Part shown: piece after piece, positions 1-9,850 of the stretch
Numbering within the stretch: position 1 is the first letter of the stretch
How the letters are laid out: every line of letters starts with the position of its first letter
Assembly (NCBI GenBank): GCA_046233135.1
Contig: JBJXHN010000006.1
Coordinates: forward strand, 372,001 to 436,000
Reading direction: 5' to 3'
Origin: JBJXHN01 sp046233135
GTDB lineage: Bacteria; Pseudomonadota; Alphaproteobacteria; Rhodospirillales; Rhodospirillaceae
DNA: 64,000 nt
Program-made: the position numbers and the translations under genes
The notes under the pieces: generated by a model
Database searches by the model: none
The model's input: only the letters and a program-made list of their open reading frames with translations
Told to the model about the DNA's origin: nothing

Positions 1-1999
1 CTGCCAGGGCTGAGCCCGTCGTCTTCGACCGGGGCGCATCGGCGGCGGGGCGGCCGTCGTGGTCGACGGGAACCAGCGGGCCGGTCAGTGCCCCCCATGC
101 CGGATGGTCGTCGTCCACGGACACCACCACCGCAGTGGCTCCGCTGTCGGCCACCACCCAGATCAGCCGGTCTTCCGGCCAGGCGGGGTCCAGGGGCACA
201 TAGGTGCGGCCGGCGAGCAGGGCCGCCAGGGTAGCGATGATGGCCGCCGGTCCCCGGGGCAGGGCAATGGCCACCGGGGCATGAGATTCGTTTGCGTCCG
301 CCGCCGTCAGCACGGCGGCCAGATCCTGTGCCCGCGCCGCCAGCGCGGCATAGCTCAGGCGGATATCGCCGGCTTCCAGGGCCGTGGCCTCCGGCATGGC
401 GTCGGCGCGGTCCAGGAACAGGGCAGGCAGGGTGGCATCGGCCGGCCAGGGCTGGGGGTTGGTGCCCCAGGTGTCCAGCAGCAGCGCCTGCTCCTCGGGC
501 CGCAGCAGCTCCAGGTCGCCGATGGGGCGGTCGGGGGCGGCCGCGGCGTTTTCCAGCAGGGTGGTATAGAGGGTGATCAGCCGTTCGGCGGTGGCGGCAT
601 CGAACAGGTCGGAGGCATAGTACAGAAAGCCGCTTTGCAGCCCCTTGTGATCCCAGATATGCAGTTCCAGGTCGAAGCGGGTGGCGCCGACATGGGACTC
701 CATCTGCTCGACCGTCAGCCCTTCCATGGACAGGTGATGGCGGCTGGCGTTCTGGTAGGCGAAGATCACCTGAGCCAGCGGATGATGTCCGCCGGAGCGG
801 TCGGGGCGGACGGCTTCGACCACCTGTTCGAAGGGGACATCCTGGTTGTCGTGGGCTTCCAGGCTGTCCGCCCGCACCCGTTCCATCAGCGTGCGGAAAG
901 ACGGGTCGTCGGACAGGTCCGTGCGCAGGGCGACGGTGTTGACGAAAAAGCCCACCAGCTCTTCGATCTCCGGCACCACCCGGTTGGCCATGGGGGCGGC
1001 CACCACCAGATCACTTTGCCCCGACAGGCGCGACAGCAGCGCCAGCCAGGCGGCGTGCAGCACCATGAACAGGGTCGATCCCGTCTCCCGGCACAGATCC
1101 TTCAGCCGTTGGCGCAGGGGGGCGTCCAGCACGACGCGAACGGCCCCGCCGGCGTGACTGGGCACCATGGGGCGGGGGCGGTCGGTGGGCAGGGCAAGCA
1201 GGGTCGGAGCGCCCTCCAGCCGCTGGCGCCAATAGGCCAGCTGGCGGTCCAGGCGCGGGCCGGACACCCGCTGCCGCTGCCAGACCGCATAGTCGGCATA
1301 GTGGATCGTCGGCGTTGGCAGGTCCGGGGCGATGCCCATGCGGAAGGTGCGATAGGCCTCTCCCAATTCGTTCAGCAGCACCGACAGGGACCAGCCGTCG
1401 GCGATGATGTGGTGCAGCGTCAGCAGCAGGATATGGTCCGTCGGTCCGCGGCGGATCAGTCGGGCGCGGATCGGCAGCTCCCGTTCCAGATCGAAGCTCT
1501 GCCGTCCGGCGGCGTCGGACAGGCGCAGGATCTCCTGGTCGGCGGCTTCGGTGTGCAGGTTGGACAGGTCGCTGACCGGCAGCGCCAGATCCCGGGCGGC
1601 AGAGATGGACGGCAGGATGCGCTGGGTCAGCGTCCCGTCCACTTCTTCGAACACCGTCCGCAGGCTCTCGTGGCGTTCCACCAGCCAGCGCAGGGCGGAT
1701 TCCAGGGCGTTCAGGTCCAGGTGGCCGCTCAGCCAATGGGCGGTGTGGATGTGGTAGAACGGGCTGTCCGGGGCCAGACGGTTTTGCAGCCACAGCCGGG
1801 CCTGGGCAAAGGAGCAGGGCAGCGCCCCGCCACGCGTCACGGCAGGGATGACCGGCACGTCTTCCCCATCGGACCCCGTGGTCCCGGGCGTCTTGGCGGA
1901 TGGCGTCTTGCCCGCGCCATTCCCGGCGCGCAGCCGGCGCAGGACGACGTCCCGCTGTTCGGGGGTCAGGGCGGCCAGGGGGTCGTTGGGATCGGTCAT
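1..1999 (-). CDS. Non-ribosomal peptide synthetase, partial (runs off left edge)
   Basis: Only the first ~666 residues are in the window. The ATG at 1999 overlaps the stop of the upstream NRPS as ATGA, so the two are translationally coupled. The protein opens with a condensation domain whose early motif CSFAQARLW is LCL-like and whose catalytic motif HHIIADGWS lies near residues 196-204. From about residue 480 an adenylation domain begins (LSYAALAARAQDLA, then AGRTYVPLDP), but its substrate-binding core lies outside the window, so its amino acid cannot be read. It should extend the chain delivered by the preceding protein. Whether a thioesterase or release domain exists cannot be seen. Confidence 0.93.
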   Translation of the reverse strand, partial: MTDPNDPLAALTPEQRDVVLRRLRAGNGAGKTPSAKTPGTTGSDGEDVPVIPAVTRGGALPCSFAQARLWLQNRLAPDSPFYHIHTAHWLSGHLDLNALESALRWLVERHESLRTVFEEVDGTLTQRILPSISAARDLALPVSDLSNLHTEAADQEILRLSDAAGRQSFDLERELPIRARLIRRGPTDHILLLTLHHIIADGWSLSVLLNELGEAYRTFRMGIAPDLPTPTIHYADYAVWQRQRVSGPRLDRQLAYWRQRLEGAPTLLALPTDRPRPMVPSHAGGAVRVVLDAPLRQRLKDLCRETGSTLFMVLHAAWLALLSRLSGQSDLVVAAPMANRVVPEIEELVGFFVNTVALRTDLSDDPSFRTLMERVRADSLEAHDNQDVPFEQVVEAVRPDRSGGHHPLAQVIFAYQNASRHHLSMEGLTVEQMESHVGATRFDLELHIWDHKGLQSGFLYYASDLFDAATAERLITLYTTLLENAAAAPDRPIGDLELLRPEEQALLLDTWGTNPQPWPADATLPALFLDRADAMPEATALEAGDIRLSYAALAARAQDLAAVLTAADANESHAPVAIALPRGPAAIIATLAALLAGRTYVPLDPAWPEDRLIWVVADSGATAVVVSVDDDHPAWGALTGPLVPVDHDGRPAADAPRSKTTGSALA

Positions 2000-4900
2000 G
2001 GTACGGAGGAATCCAGGTCCAGCTCGGCGAGAATGGCGGCAAGGGCGTCCGGAGAGGCGCCCGAAAGGGTCGTGGCATCCAGCCGGGCGGCGAGGGCGGA
2101 AATGGTGCGGGCGGTCAGCACCGTGGCCACCGGGACCTCCATCTCCAGCCGTCGCCCCAGGCGGGACGCTACCTGAGTGGCATACAGGGAATCCCCGCCC
2201 AGCGCGAAGAAATCATCATCAATCCCGAACCGGTCGTGCCCCAGTACATCCGCCCAGACTCCATGAACCGCCCGTTCCGTCTCGGTGGCGGGCGGGCGCA
2301 ATGCGGCGGTTTCGCCTGCCGGCGGGGGGACGGGGGGCAGGGCGTGTCGGTCCACCTTGCCCACGGGGGAAAGCGGCAAGGCGGGCAGCACCACGGCCAC
2401 GTCGGGGACCATGTAGGCGGGCAGCGCCTCGGCGAGGCGGGTCCGCACGGCAGGCCAGGGGTCGGTGCTTCCCACGGTGTCGGCCACGCAGAAATAGGCA
2501 GCCAGCCGGCGTCCCGGGCCGCTGTCATCGACCACCACGATGCCGTCGCGCACGCCGGGACAGGCGCGCAAGGCCCCCGTGATCTCGTCCAGCTCGATGC
2601 GGAAGCCGCGCAGCTTGATCTGGGTGTCCCGCCGGCCGAGGAACATCAAGGCGCCGTCGCCGGGCCGGCGCAAGGCCAGATCCCCGGTGCGGTAGGCCCG
2701 CGCGGCATCCAGCTCCAGTGGTACGGGGTGGGGATTGGGGCTAAGGAAGCGCTCTGCTGTCTGCGCCGGCTGCCCAAGGTATCCCCGGGCCACGCCGTCG
2801 CCACCGACGATCACCTCTCCCGGCACGCCAGGCGGGACCGGGTTGCCGAAGGGGTCCACCAGATGAACGGTGCTGTTGGCGATGGGATGGCCGATGGGGA
2901 TCGGGCCGGGCTCCAGATCCGCCGGGGTCACGGCGTGCTGGGTGCTGTAGGTGGCGTTTTCCGTCGGGCCGTAGCCGTTGATCAGCCGGCCTTTGGGACC
3001 CAGCACCGCCAGGGCGCGGCGGGCGTGGTCCGGCGACAGGGTTTCGCCGCCGACCATCACGCAGGACAGGCCGGCCAGGGCGTCGGGGCAGGTGTCCACC
3101 ACCATGTGGAAGACGCTGGTGGCGAGGCTGAGGGTGGTTGCTCCGCCTGCCCGCAGGTATCCGGGCAGGCGATGGGGCTCCAGGGGTCCCGGTGGCAGGA
3201 TCAGAACCGTGGCGCCATTCAGCAGCGGCCCCCAGACCTCCGGCAAATTGATGTCGAACAGAACCGAAGAACCGTGCACCACCCGGTCACCGGGCCGCGC
3301 CTGACATACCCCGCCGGAGCGCACCAGCCGCACGATCCCGCGATGGGTGCACAGCACGCCTTTCGGCCGCCCGGTGGTGCCGGAGGTGTAGATGACATAG
3401 GCCGGATCATCGGCCCGGACCGGCTCGATATCCGGCGTCCGGTCCGGCAGGTCGGGACGGGCCAGGGTGCGGGCGAAGGGCAGGACCGGCAGATCGGACG
3501 GCAGCCCGGCGGGCAGGGCCGCACCGTTGCCAAGAACAACGGCTGCCGCCGCGCAGTCGCCGATCATCAGCGCCTGCCGGGCGGCGGGCAGGGCGGGGTC
3601 GACGGGGACATAGACCCCGCCTGCGGTCAGCACGGCCAGACAGGCGGTCACCTGATCGGCACCGCGCGGCATCAGCACCGCCACCCGTGCGCCGCTGCGC
3701 ACACCTGCCGCCCGCAGCCCCCGGGCCAGCCGGTTCGCCTGGCGTGCCAGGGCACCGTAGCGGACGGAACCGCCCTCGGGCGTCCACAGGGCGTCGGCAT
3801 CGGGGTGAAGGGCGGCCTGTTCGGCGAACAGGGCGGGCACGGTGGCGTCGCGGGGATAGGGCACGGCATTCCCGGTCCAGGCGGCCGGCTGGGCGGCCGT
3901 TTCATCCGGGGCCATCAGGCCGAAGGGGGTGTGGGGGGCGTCCGGTTCCGTCGCCAGGGCCTCCAGCGCGCGGGGCAGGGCGGACAGCAGGCGATCGGCG
4001 ACGGTGCCGGTGACCTGGCCCGTATCATGATGCAGCAGCAGGGTCAGCCGCTCGCCGTCCTGAAGGGCATGCAGCACCAGGGGGATGTCCGTCTGCTCAA
4101 AGGTGCGGCGATCGCGGATCAGCGGGGCAATGGCGTCGGAGACGTGGAAGTGCACGTGATTGAACACCGCGTCGAACAGCCGCCGCCGGCCGGTGGCGCG
4201 CAGGATTTCGGACAGGGGGAAGCGGCTGTGGGGCAGGTCCTCCCGCTCTGTTTCGTAACACAGCCGGCAAATGTCGGCCCAGCGTGGCGCTGCCCCCAGG
4301 TCCAGGCGCAGGGGCAGGGTGTTCAGGAAAAGGCCCAGGGTGCGGTCGCTGCCCGCCGTTTCCGGCCGGCCGTGACGGGCAACGCCGGCGATCACGTCCC
4401 GCTCCGCCCCCAGCGGGCCGAGCACGCGCAGGAAGCCGGTCAGCAGCAGGGTTCGCAAGGGCAGGCCCAACCGCTCTGCCCGTCGGCGCAGGGCGGCGCA
4501 CAGGGTATCGGGCAGGATGTGGGACAGGCTGCGCTGGCGGGGTATGGCCAAAGGGGGGGATGAGGACGGGGTTGGGCGCACCAGCCCGGATCCCTCGTGC
4601 CCGGCCAGACGGGTGCGCCAGTGGTTCCGGGCTGCCGGATCGGTCCGGGCCGGCGCATCAACCCCCAGCACGTAGGCCGCGAAGGGCGGCGGGGGCGGCG
4701 CAGGTTCGGTCCAGGGGGAGCTTTCGAGCAGGGCGCGATAGCGCTCCGTCACCTCGGTCATCAACGACGCCATGCTCCAGCCGTCGAGGATGGCGTGATG
4801 GAAGACCACCACCAGCCGGAAGGAGCGATCAGGCGCGGCGACCGCGTGGAAGCGGATCAGCGGCGCCCGGTCGATGGGCAGGGGGCGGCCCTTCTGGGCT

Positions 4901-7900
4901 TCGATCAACGTGTCCAGCGGGCCGTCCCATGGGGTGTCCGCGATGGTCAGGGGCAGGTCAACGGTCGCGGACACCAGTTGCAGCGGCCGGCTGTAGCGGC
5001 CGACGTCGAAGGCGGTGCGCAGGACGCCGTGTGCGGCGATCAGGCCGCTCACCGCCCGCTCCAGCGCGGCGGCATCCAGCGGCAGGGACAGGTGATAGGC
5101 GAAGATGTCGTGGAAGGTGCCCTGGTCCGCATCCCTTTCGCTGTGGAAGATCATCCCCGTCTGCAAGGCCGTGGCTGGGAAGCCATCCTCCAGCCCCGGG
5201 TGCTCCGTGGTCAGCCGGGCGCGGTCCCCGGGCTCCAGGCCGCTGAAGGGGACATAGGGGGCCGCTCCCGACGCGGGGTCCAGCGGGGTCAGCGCCCGGG
5301 CCACCGCCGCCACGGTCTGGGCGTGGAACAGGGTCTCCAGGGTGACCGCATAGCCCCGGGCCTTCAGTCCGGCGAGCACGCGCAGGCTGCGGATGCTGTC
5401 TCCGCCCAGGGCAAAGAAGCCGTCGTGTGCCCCGACCTCTCCCCCGCCCAGCGCGTCGGCAAAGACGGCGGCGACGGCCTGTTCTTCCGGTGTGCGGGGG
5501 GGCGTGCGGGACACGGTTGCGGTGCCGGACGAGGGCGGGGTGGCGCTGTCGGGGTCGGGCAGGGCGCGGCGGTCGAGCTTGCCGCTGGGCGTGCGGGGCA
5601 GGGCGGGCAGGGGGATGATGCGGTGGGGCACCATATGGGGCGGCAAGCGCTCCGTCAGGGCCGCGCGCAGGGCGTCGGGCGCCGTCTCCATCCCCGGCAG
5701 GCCGACCACATAGGCGACCATCCGGGCGTCCTCTCCGCTGCCGGCCAGGGCGACGGCGGTTTCCTGGACGCCGGGCAGGGCTTGCAGGGCGGCTTCGATC
5801 TCTGCGGGTTCGATACGGAAGCCGCGCAGCTTGATCTGGTCATCCAGCCGTCCGAGGAAATCGAGCCCGCCATCCGTTCGCCGCCGCCCCAGGTCCCCGG
5901 ACTTGTACAGACGTGCGCCTTGGCGGGGTGCGTCGGTATCGTTGGTGAACGGGCTGGGGACGAAAGGGCTGGGGAGGAAGCGTTCGGCCGTCAGGTCGGG
6001 CTGGTTCAGGTAGCCGCCGGCCACGCCGGCACCGCCAACCACCAGCTCGCCGGGCAACCCCCGCGCAACGGGCCTTCCCCGGCGATCGAGCAGATGCAGT
6101 TCCAGGTCCGGCAGGGGCTGGCCGATGGGGCTGCCGCCCGCGGCAATGTGGGTGGCTGTCAGGCGCAGGTGGGTGACATGGACGGTGGTTTCGGTGATGC
6201 CGTACATGGTGACCAGCGCCGGCCGGTCGAGCCCGTGGCGGGCAGCCCAGTCCCCCAGCCGCCGGGGATCCAGGGCCTCGCCGCCGAAGATCACCCAGCG
6301 CAGGGCCAGGGGCGGCGCGGTGTCGGAATCACGGGCGGCGTCCAGGGCCGCCAGGCGGTGGAAGGCGGACGGGACCTGGTTCAGCACCGTCACTCGCTCG
6401 TCGGACAGCAGGTCCAGCAAGGCGGCGGGGTCCCTGGCCTGCCAGGGGTCCACCTGCACCAGCCGTCCGCCTTTGGCGAGCGCTCCCCAGATCTCCCAGA
6501 CCGAGAAGTCGAAGGCCAGGGAGTGGAACAGGCTCCAGACGTCATCGGCTCCGAAGTCGAACAGGCCGTCGGCGGCGTGGATCAGCCGGGTCAGCGCCCG
6601 ATGGGGCACCGGCACCCCTTTCGGTCGGCCGGTGGAGCCGGACGTGTAGATCACATAAGCGGGATCATCCGGTTCCGGCTGGGGCAGCCGGTCCAGGGCG
6701 GTGATGTCCGCCTCTTCTCCGCTGATAGGGACCAGCGCCAGTCCCAGGGTGTCCGCCAGCGGCGCCCGGGCGGGTGGGCCGACCAGCAGGGTCAGTCCGG
6801 CATCGGCGCCGATCAGGTCCAGCCGCTCCCGGGGATAATCGGGATCCAGAGGGACGTAGGCGCCGCCAGCCATCACGATGCCCAACAGGCCGACGATCTG
6901 GTCCGGCCCCCTGTCCGCCACCAGCCCCACAAGGCTGCCCGGCCCCACCCCGCGCTCCGCCAGATCCAGGGCCACGGCGGTGGCGCGGCGGGCCAGGGCG
7001 GCGTAGGTCAGGCGGGTTTCTCCGGCGCTCAGAGCCGGCCGCTGCGGATCGCGGACGGCGTGGTCCAGGAAGTGCCGGATCAGCGGTGGTGCCTGCGGAA
7101 CCGGTCGGGCGGGGCAATTGGCAAGGCGCAAATGGGCGGGCAGGTCCTCGGGCCGGGTGGTGGGCAGGTCGGCCAGGGCGGTGTCGGGGGCCGCCAGAGC
7201 GCCCTCCAGCAAGGTGCCGAAGGCTTCGGCCAGGGCCGCCAGGGTGGATCGGTCGAACAGGGCCGCGTCGGCCTTCAGCTCCCCCTGGATGCGTTCCCCC
7301 AGGTCGAACAGGTCCAGCGCCAGATCGAACTGGCCCGCCCCCTGGTCGGGCACGGCCAGCGGTCGCGCCTCCAGGTTCCCCCAGACCAGGGCGGGCGGTT
7401 CCTCGCCCGCGACCGGCATGGCGAACAGGGTGCGGGTGGTGTCGTCGGGGCGGGTCTGATGGAAGGCGAAGGTGCTTTGGAACACCGGCGTGATCGCCGG
7501 ATCCCGCCGCTCGTCCAGGCGGGCCACGGTGGTGGAAAAGGGAAAGGCGGCGTGGGGCAGGCCGGTGGCCAGGGTGTCGCGAACGGCAGCTACCAAGGTG
7601 TCGAAGGGCAGGTCGGGATCCGGCGAGGCGCGCACCGGGATCAGGTTGGCGTAATAGCCCACCACCTCGCGGGTGCCGGCGTCGCGCGGACCCCAGGTCG
7701 GCGTGCCCACCAGGATATCCGTCTGGCCCGAGGCCCGGTGCAACAGGGCCTGCCAGGCGGCCATCAGCACCGCAAAGGGCGTGGCCTCCAGGGTGGCTGC
7801 CAGGGAGCGCAGCCGCCGGGGCACGTCGGGGCGCAGCAGCAGGGGCACGGACAGGCCGTCGAAGCTCTTGACCGCCGGGCGGGGACGGTCGGCGCCGGGC

Positions 7901-8580
7901 AGGGCCAGGACCGGCAGGGGGCCGGCCAGGACCTGCGTCCAGTGGCGCCAGGCCGCGCGCGCCTCCGCACCCTCCAGCCAGGCGGCTTCCGCCGGCGGCA
8001 TGGCCGCAAAGCCGTTTTCGCCGTCGGCATCGGGCAGGGCTTCCCCCGTGGTCAGTGCCCGGCCGAGGTCGCGCATCAGCAGGGCCGTGGACCAGCCGTC
8101 CACGGCGATATGGTGCATGCTGATCAGCAGCACCGCTTCGCCGTCGGCCAGCCGGAACAGCACGGCGCGCAGGGGCGGTTCCCGCTCCAGATCGAACGGC
8201 ACACCGTTTCGGGCCTTCAGGGCCTCGGCCAGACGCTCGGCGGACCATCCCCGGGCATCGGTCTCGGTGAAGGGCAGGTGGGGGGCGGCCCCGGGGCGCT
8301 GGCGGGCCGCCACGCCGTCTTCTGCTGCCGGCACGATCAGCATGCGCGTCATCGGATGGCGGTCGCCCAGGGCCTGAACCGCCCGCTCGATCCGGGCCGT
8401 TTCCAGGTCCCCGGCAGGGCCGGTCGCTTGCAGCCGCACCGCCCAGGCGGGGTGATAGGCGGCACTGGCCGGGGCATAGGCCCGCAGCAGCCATTGGGCC
8501 TGCTGATTGGCGCTGAGGGGAACGGATGCCGCCATCCCCGCAGTGCTGTCAGCCTGTCTGGTGATCGGCCCGTTGTCCAT
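1996..8580 (-). CDS. Two-module non-ribosomal peptide synthetase (C-A-T-C-A-T)
   Basis: 2194 residues. Domain order: C1 (HHIAVDGWS near 155), A1 (YTSGSTGRPKG near 645), carrier protein T1 (LGGDSI, Ser near 1061), C2 (HHAILDGWS near 1258), A2 (YTSGTTGRPKG near 1728), T2 (LGGDSL, Ser near 2128). Reading the ten specificity positions by eye, A1 gives DFWNIGMVHK, the established threonine code. A2 gives approximately DIPSMGGTYK, which I do not recognise; the Pro at the third position is unusual. No epimerase, methyltransferase or thioesterase domain is visible. C1 precedes the first module, so the chain may start with an acylated threonine or with a residue from another protein. It lies 56 bp downstream of a patatin gene and overlaps a second NRPS gene, implying one operon. 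The product is unknown. Confidence 0.97.
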   Translation of the reverse strand: MDNGPITRQADSTAGMAASVPLSANQQAQWLLRAYAPASAAYHPAWAVRLQATGPAGDLETARIERAVQALGDRHPMTRMLIVPAAEDGVAARQRPGAAPHLPFTETDARGWSAERLAEALKARNGVPFDLEREPPLRAVLFRLADGEAVLLISMHHIAVDGWSTALLMRDLGRALTTGEALPDADGENGFAAMPPAEAAWLEGAEARAAWRHWTQVLAGPLPVLALPGADRPRPAVKSFDGLSVPLLLRPDVPRRLRSLAATLEATPFAVLMAAWQALLHRASGQTDILVGTPTWGPRDAGTREVVGYYANLIPVRASPDPDLPFDTLVAAVRDTLATGLPHAAFPFSTTVARLDERRDPAITPVFQSTFAFHQTRPDDTTRTLFAMPVAGEEPPALVWGNLEARPLAVPDQGAGQFDLALDLFDLGERIQGELKADAALFDRSTLAALAEAFGTLLEGALAAPDTALADLPTTRPEDLPAHLRLANCPARPVPQAPPLIRHFLDHAVRDPQRPALSAGETRLTYAALARRATAVALDLAERGVGPGSLVGLVADRGPDQIVGLLGIVMAGGAYVPLDPDYPRERLDLIGADAGLTLLVGPPARAPLADTLGLALVPISGEEADITALDRLPQPEPDDPAYVIYTSGSTGRPKGVPVPHRALTRLIHAADGLFDFGADDVWSLFHSLAFDFSVWEIWGALAKGGRLVQVDPWQARDPAALLDLLSDERVTVLNQVPSAFHRLAALDAARDSDTAPPLALRWVIFGGEALDPRRLGDWAARHGLDRPALVTMYGITETTVHVTHLRLTATHIAAGGSPIGQPLPDLELHLLDRRGRPVARGLPGELVVGGAGVAGGYLNQPDLTAERFLPSPFVPSPFTNDTDAPRQGARLYKSGDLGRRRTDGGLDFLGRLDDQIKLRGFRIEPAEIEAALQALPGVQETAVALAGSGEDARMVAYVVGLPGMETAPDALRAALTERLPPHMVPHRIIPLPALPRTPSGKLDRRALPDPDSATPPSSGTATVSRTPPRTPEEQAVAAVFADALGGGEVGAHDGFFALGGDSIRSLRVLAGLKARGYAVTLETLFHAQTVAAVARALTPLDPASGAAPYVPFSGLEPGDRARLTTEHPGLEDGFPATALQTGMIFHSERDADQGTFHDIFAYHLSLPLDAAALERAVSGLIAAHGVLRTAFDVGRYSRPLQLVSATVDLPLTIADTPWDGPLDTLIEAQKGRPLPIDRAPLIRFHAVAAPDRSFRLVVVFHHAILDGWSMASLMTEVTERYRALLESSPWTEPAPPPPPFAAYVLGVDAPARTDPAARNHWRTRLAGHEGSGLVRPTPSSSPPLAIPRQRSLSHILPDTLCAALRRRAERLGLPLRTLLLTGFLRVLGPLGAERDVIAGVARHGRPETAGSDRTLGLFLNTLPLRLDLGAAPRWADICRLCYETEREDLPHSRFPLSEILRATGRRRLFDAVFNHVHFHVSDAIAPLIRDRRTFEQTDIPLVLHALQDGERLTLLLHHDTGQVTGTVADRLLSALPRALEALATEPDAPHTPFGLMAPDETAAQPAAWTGNAVPYPRDATVPALFAEQAALHPDADALWTPEGGSVRYGALARQANRLARGLRAAGVRSGARVAVLMPRGADQVTACLAVLTAGGVYVPVDPALPAARQALMIGDCAAAAVVLGNGAALPAGLPSDLPVLPFARTLARPDLPDRTPDIEPVRADDPAYVIYTSGTTGRPKGVLCTHRGIVRLVRSGGVCQARPGDRVVHGSSVLFDINLPEVWGPLLNGATVLILPPGPLEPHRLPGYLRAGGATTLSLATSVFHMVVDTCPDALAGLSCVMVGGETLSPDHARRALAVLGPKGRLINGYGPTENATYSTQHAVTPADLEPGPIPIGHPIANSTVHLVDPFGNPVPPGVPGEVIVGGDGVARGYLGQPAQTAERFLSPNPHPVPLELDAARAYRTGDLALRRPGDGALMFLGRRDTQIKLRGFRIELDEITGALRACPGVRDGIVVVDDSGPGRRLAAYFCVADTVGSTDPWPAVRTRLAEALPAYMVPDVAVVLPALPLSPVGKVDRHALPPVPPPAGETAALRPPATETERAVHGVWADVLGHDRFGIDDDFFALGGDSLYATQVASRLGRRLEMEVPVATVLTARTISALAARLDATTLSGASPDALAAILAELDLDSSVP

Positions 8581-8636
8581 GATCTACCCCAAACCCCTGT
8601 GACGCACGGATGCCCCTGTTCCGACGACGCGGCGGG

Positions 8637-9650
8637 TCAGCGATGCGGGTGTTCCTGAGTGCCGGGGTCCCGGTCCGGCGTGTCCGCGGCGTCCGCGTCG
8701 AACCATCCGAAGGCCGTGATCTGCTTGACCATGGGGGCGTAGTTGACCTCTTTGGCTTCTTCCTTCAAGGCCAGCATCTGACGGGAAAAATCCAGGGATC
8801 CCGATAGCCGTTCCGGTTTGATAACGGGATCGATGCGAACGAAATGATCTTCCAGGACTCGACTGCATTCGTAGGTGATGGCCTGAAGGTTGCTGTCCAT
8901 GACCAGTTTCAGCAGGGCCATGGGGTCGGACGGGTTCAGCAGCCATTGCTGATAGCCGTACCCGCTGGTCTTGGTGCAATCGATGTAGTGGCGCAACTGC
9001 CCCTGGCCGACGGAAACGACACGCATGTGGGGGAAGGGGCGGCCGATGTAGTCCCGGGCGGTGGCCAGGGCGCACATGCTGGGATTGTTGGCGAACAGCC
9101 CGCCGTCCACATGGCCGTTGTAGATGGGGCTGACGATGGGGGATGCCCCGGAACTCATCACCGCGTTGACCACCGACATGTGATTGTCGGGGAAATCTTC
9201 GTCCAGGGTGTGGATCAGGCGGATGGTCCAGCGTCTCGATTCGGGAACGGAACTCTGGTTGTCCACGCAGACGGCGGTGAACAGGACGGGCCGGTTCAGG
9301 TCGCCCAGCGTCATGTCGCCGAACTGGGCGGTCAGGGCCGCATGAAACTTGTCCTGGCTGGAAAAGGAGACGACCCCGGTCAATGCGACCAGGGCGCGGG
9401 CCATGTTCACTTCGAAATTCTGGGGCGTCATCCAGAACTCCTTGGCGCGCTGCAATCCGTGGCGCGGCGTCTTGCCGGCGGCGATGAAGGCCGCCGTCAC
9501 CGCCCCGGCCGAGGTGCCGGCGAACAGATCCACATTGTCCAAGAAGCCCGGGCATCGCCGTTCCAGCTCTTCCAGCATGCTGATCATGAGCATGGGGCGG
9601 CCGCCGCCATCCAACGCCAGAATGTTGTAGGGCATTGCGGGTTCTCCCAT
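8637..9650 (-). CDS. Patatin-like phospholipase/acyl hydrolase upstream of the NRPS genes
   Basis: 337 residues. Patatin-family Ser-Asp dyad: the nucleophile elbow GTSAG (Ser47) and the DGG motif (Asp182 in HVDGGLFANNP). The glycine-rich oxyanion loop reads LDGGGRPML rather than the usual DGGGxRG, a variant worth noting. No signal peptide is seen, so it is probably cytosolic or membrane-peripheral. It is co-directional with, and 56 bp from, the NRPS gene, so it is probably the first gene of that operon and could hydrolyse or transfer an acyl group, supply a fatty acid, or protect the producer; these roles are inference. An alternative start is the ATG at 9635 (MPYN). Both starts have a plausible ribosome binding site. 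Confidence 0.9.
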   Translation of the reverse strand: MGEPAMPYNILALDGGGRPMLMISMLEELERRCPGFLDNVDLFAGTSAGAVTAAFIAAGKTPRHGLQRAKEFWMTPQNFEVNMARALVALTGVVSFSSQDKFHAALTAQFGDMTLGDLNRPVLFTAVCVDNQSSVPESRRWTIRLIHTLDEDFPDNHMSVVNAVMSSGASPIVSPIYNGHVDGGLFANNPSMCALATARDYIGRPFPHMRVVSVGQGQLRHYIDCTKTSGYGYQQWLLNPSDPMALLKLVMDSNLQAITYECSRVLEDHFVRIDPVIKPERLSGSLDFSRQMLALKEEAKEVNYAPMVKQITAFGWFDADAADTPDRDPGTQEHPHR

Positions 9651-9850
9651 GTGTTCCTGGACGCGCCACCCCTTTCAGACCGGGACAGCTGTTTCTAGCG
9701 AGGCCATAGGGTGATGGTTCGCGTAAGGAGCACCCTCATTCAAGCATTTTTTGGCCGGGGTCTGCGTTATAAAGGGTGAAGGCGATTGAAATAGATGAAA
9801 AGAACGGTGACAAAGGAGCGACTCGTCCTATCCGCTCCAGGGAGGTTGCG

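Noticed and set aside
59..8658. Long plus-strand open frames of 705, 887 and 1353 codons across the first 8.6 kb
   Set aside because: They are antisense to the NRPS genes, are Gly/Gln/Arg-rich with no domain, and arise from high G+C at third positions of the real genes on the minus strand.
1..9650. Siderophore biosynthesis locus feeding the importer at 59-64 kb
   Set aside because: There is no Fur-type box, no receptor and no hydroxamate or catecholate gene near the NRPS, and the importer is 50 kb away; the link would be speculation.
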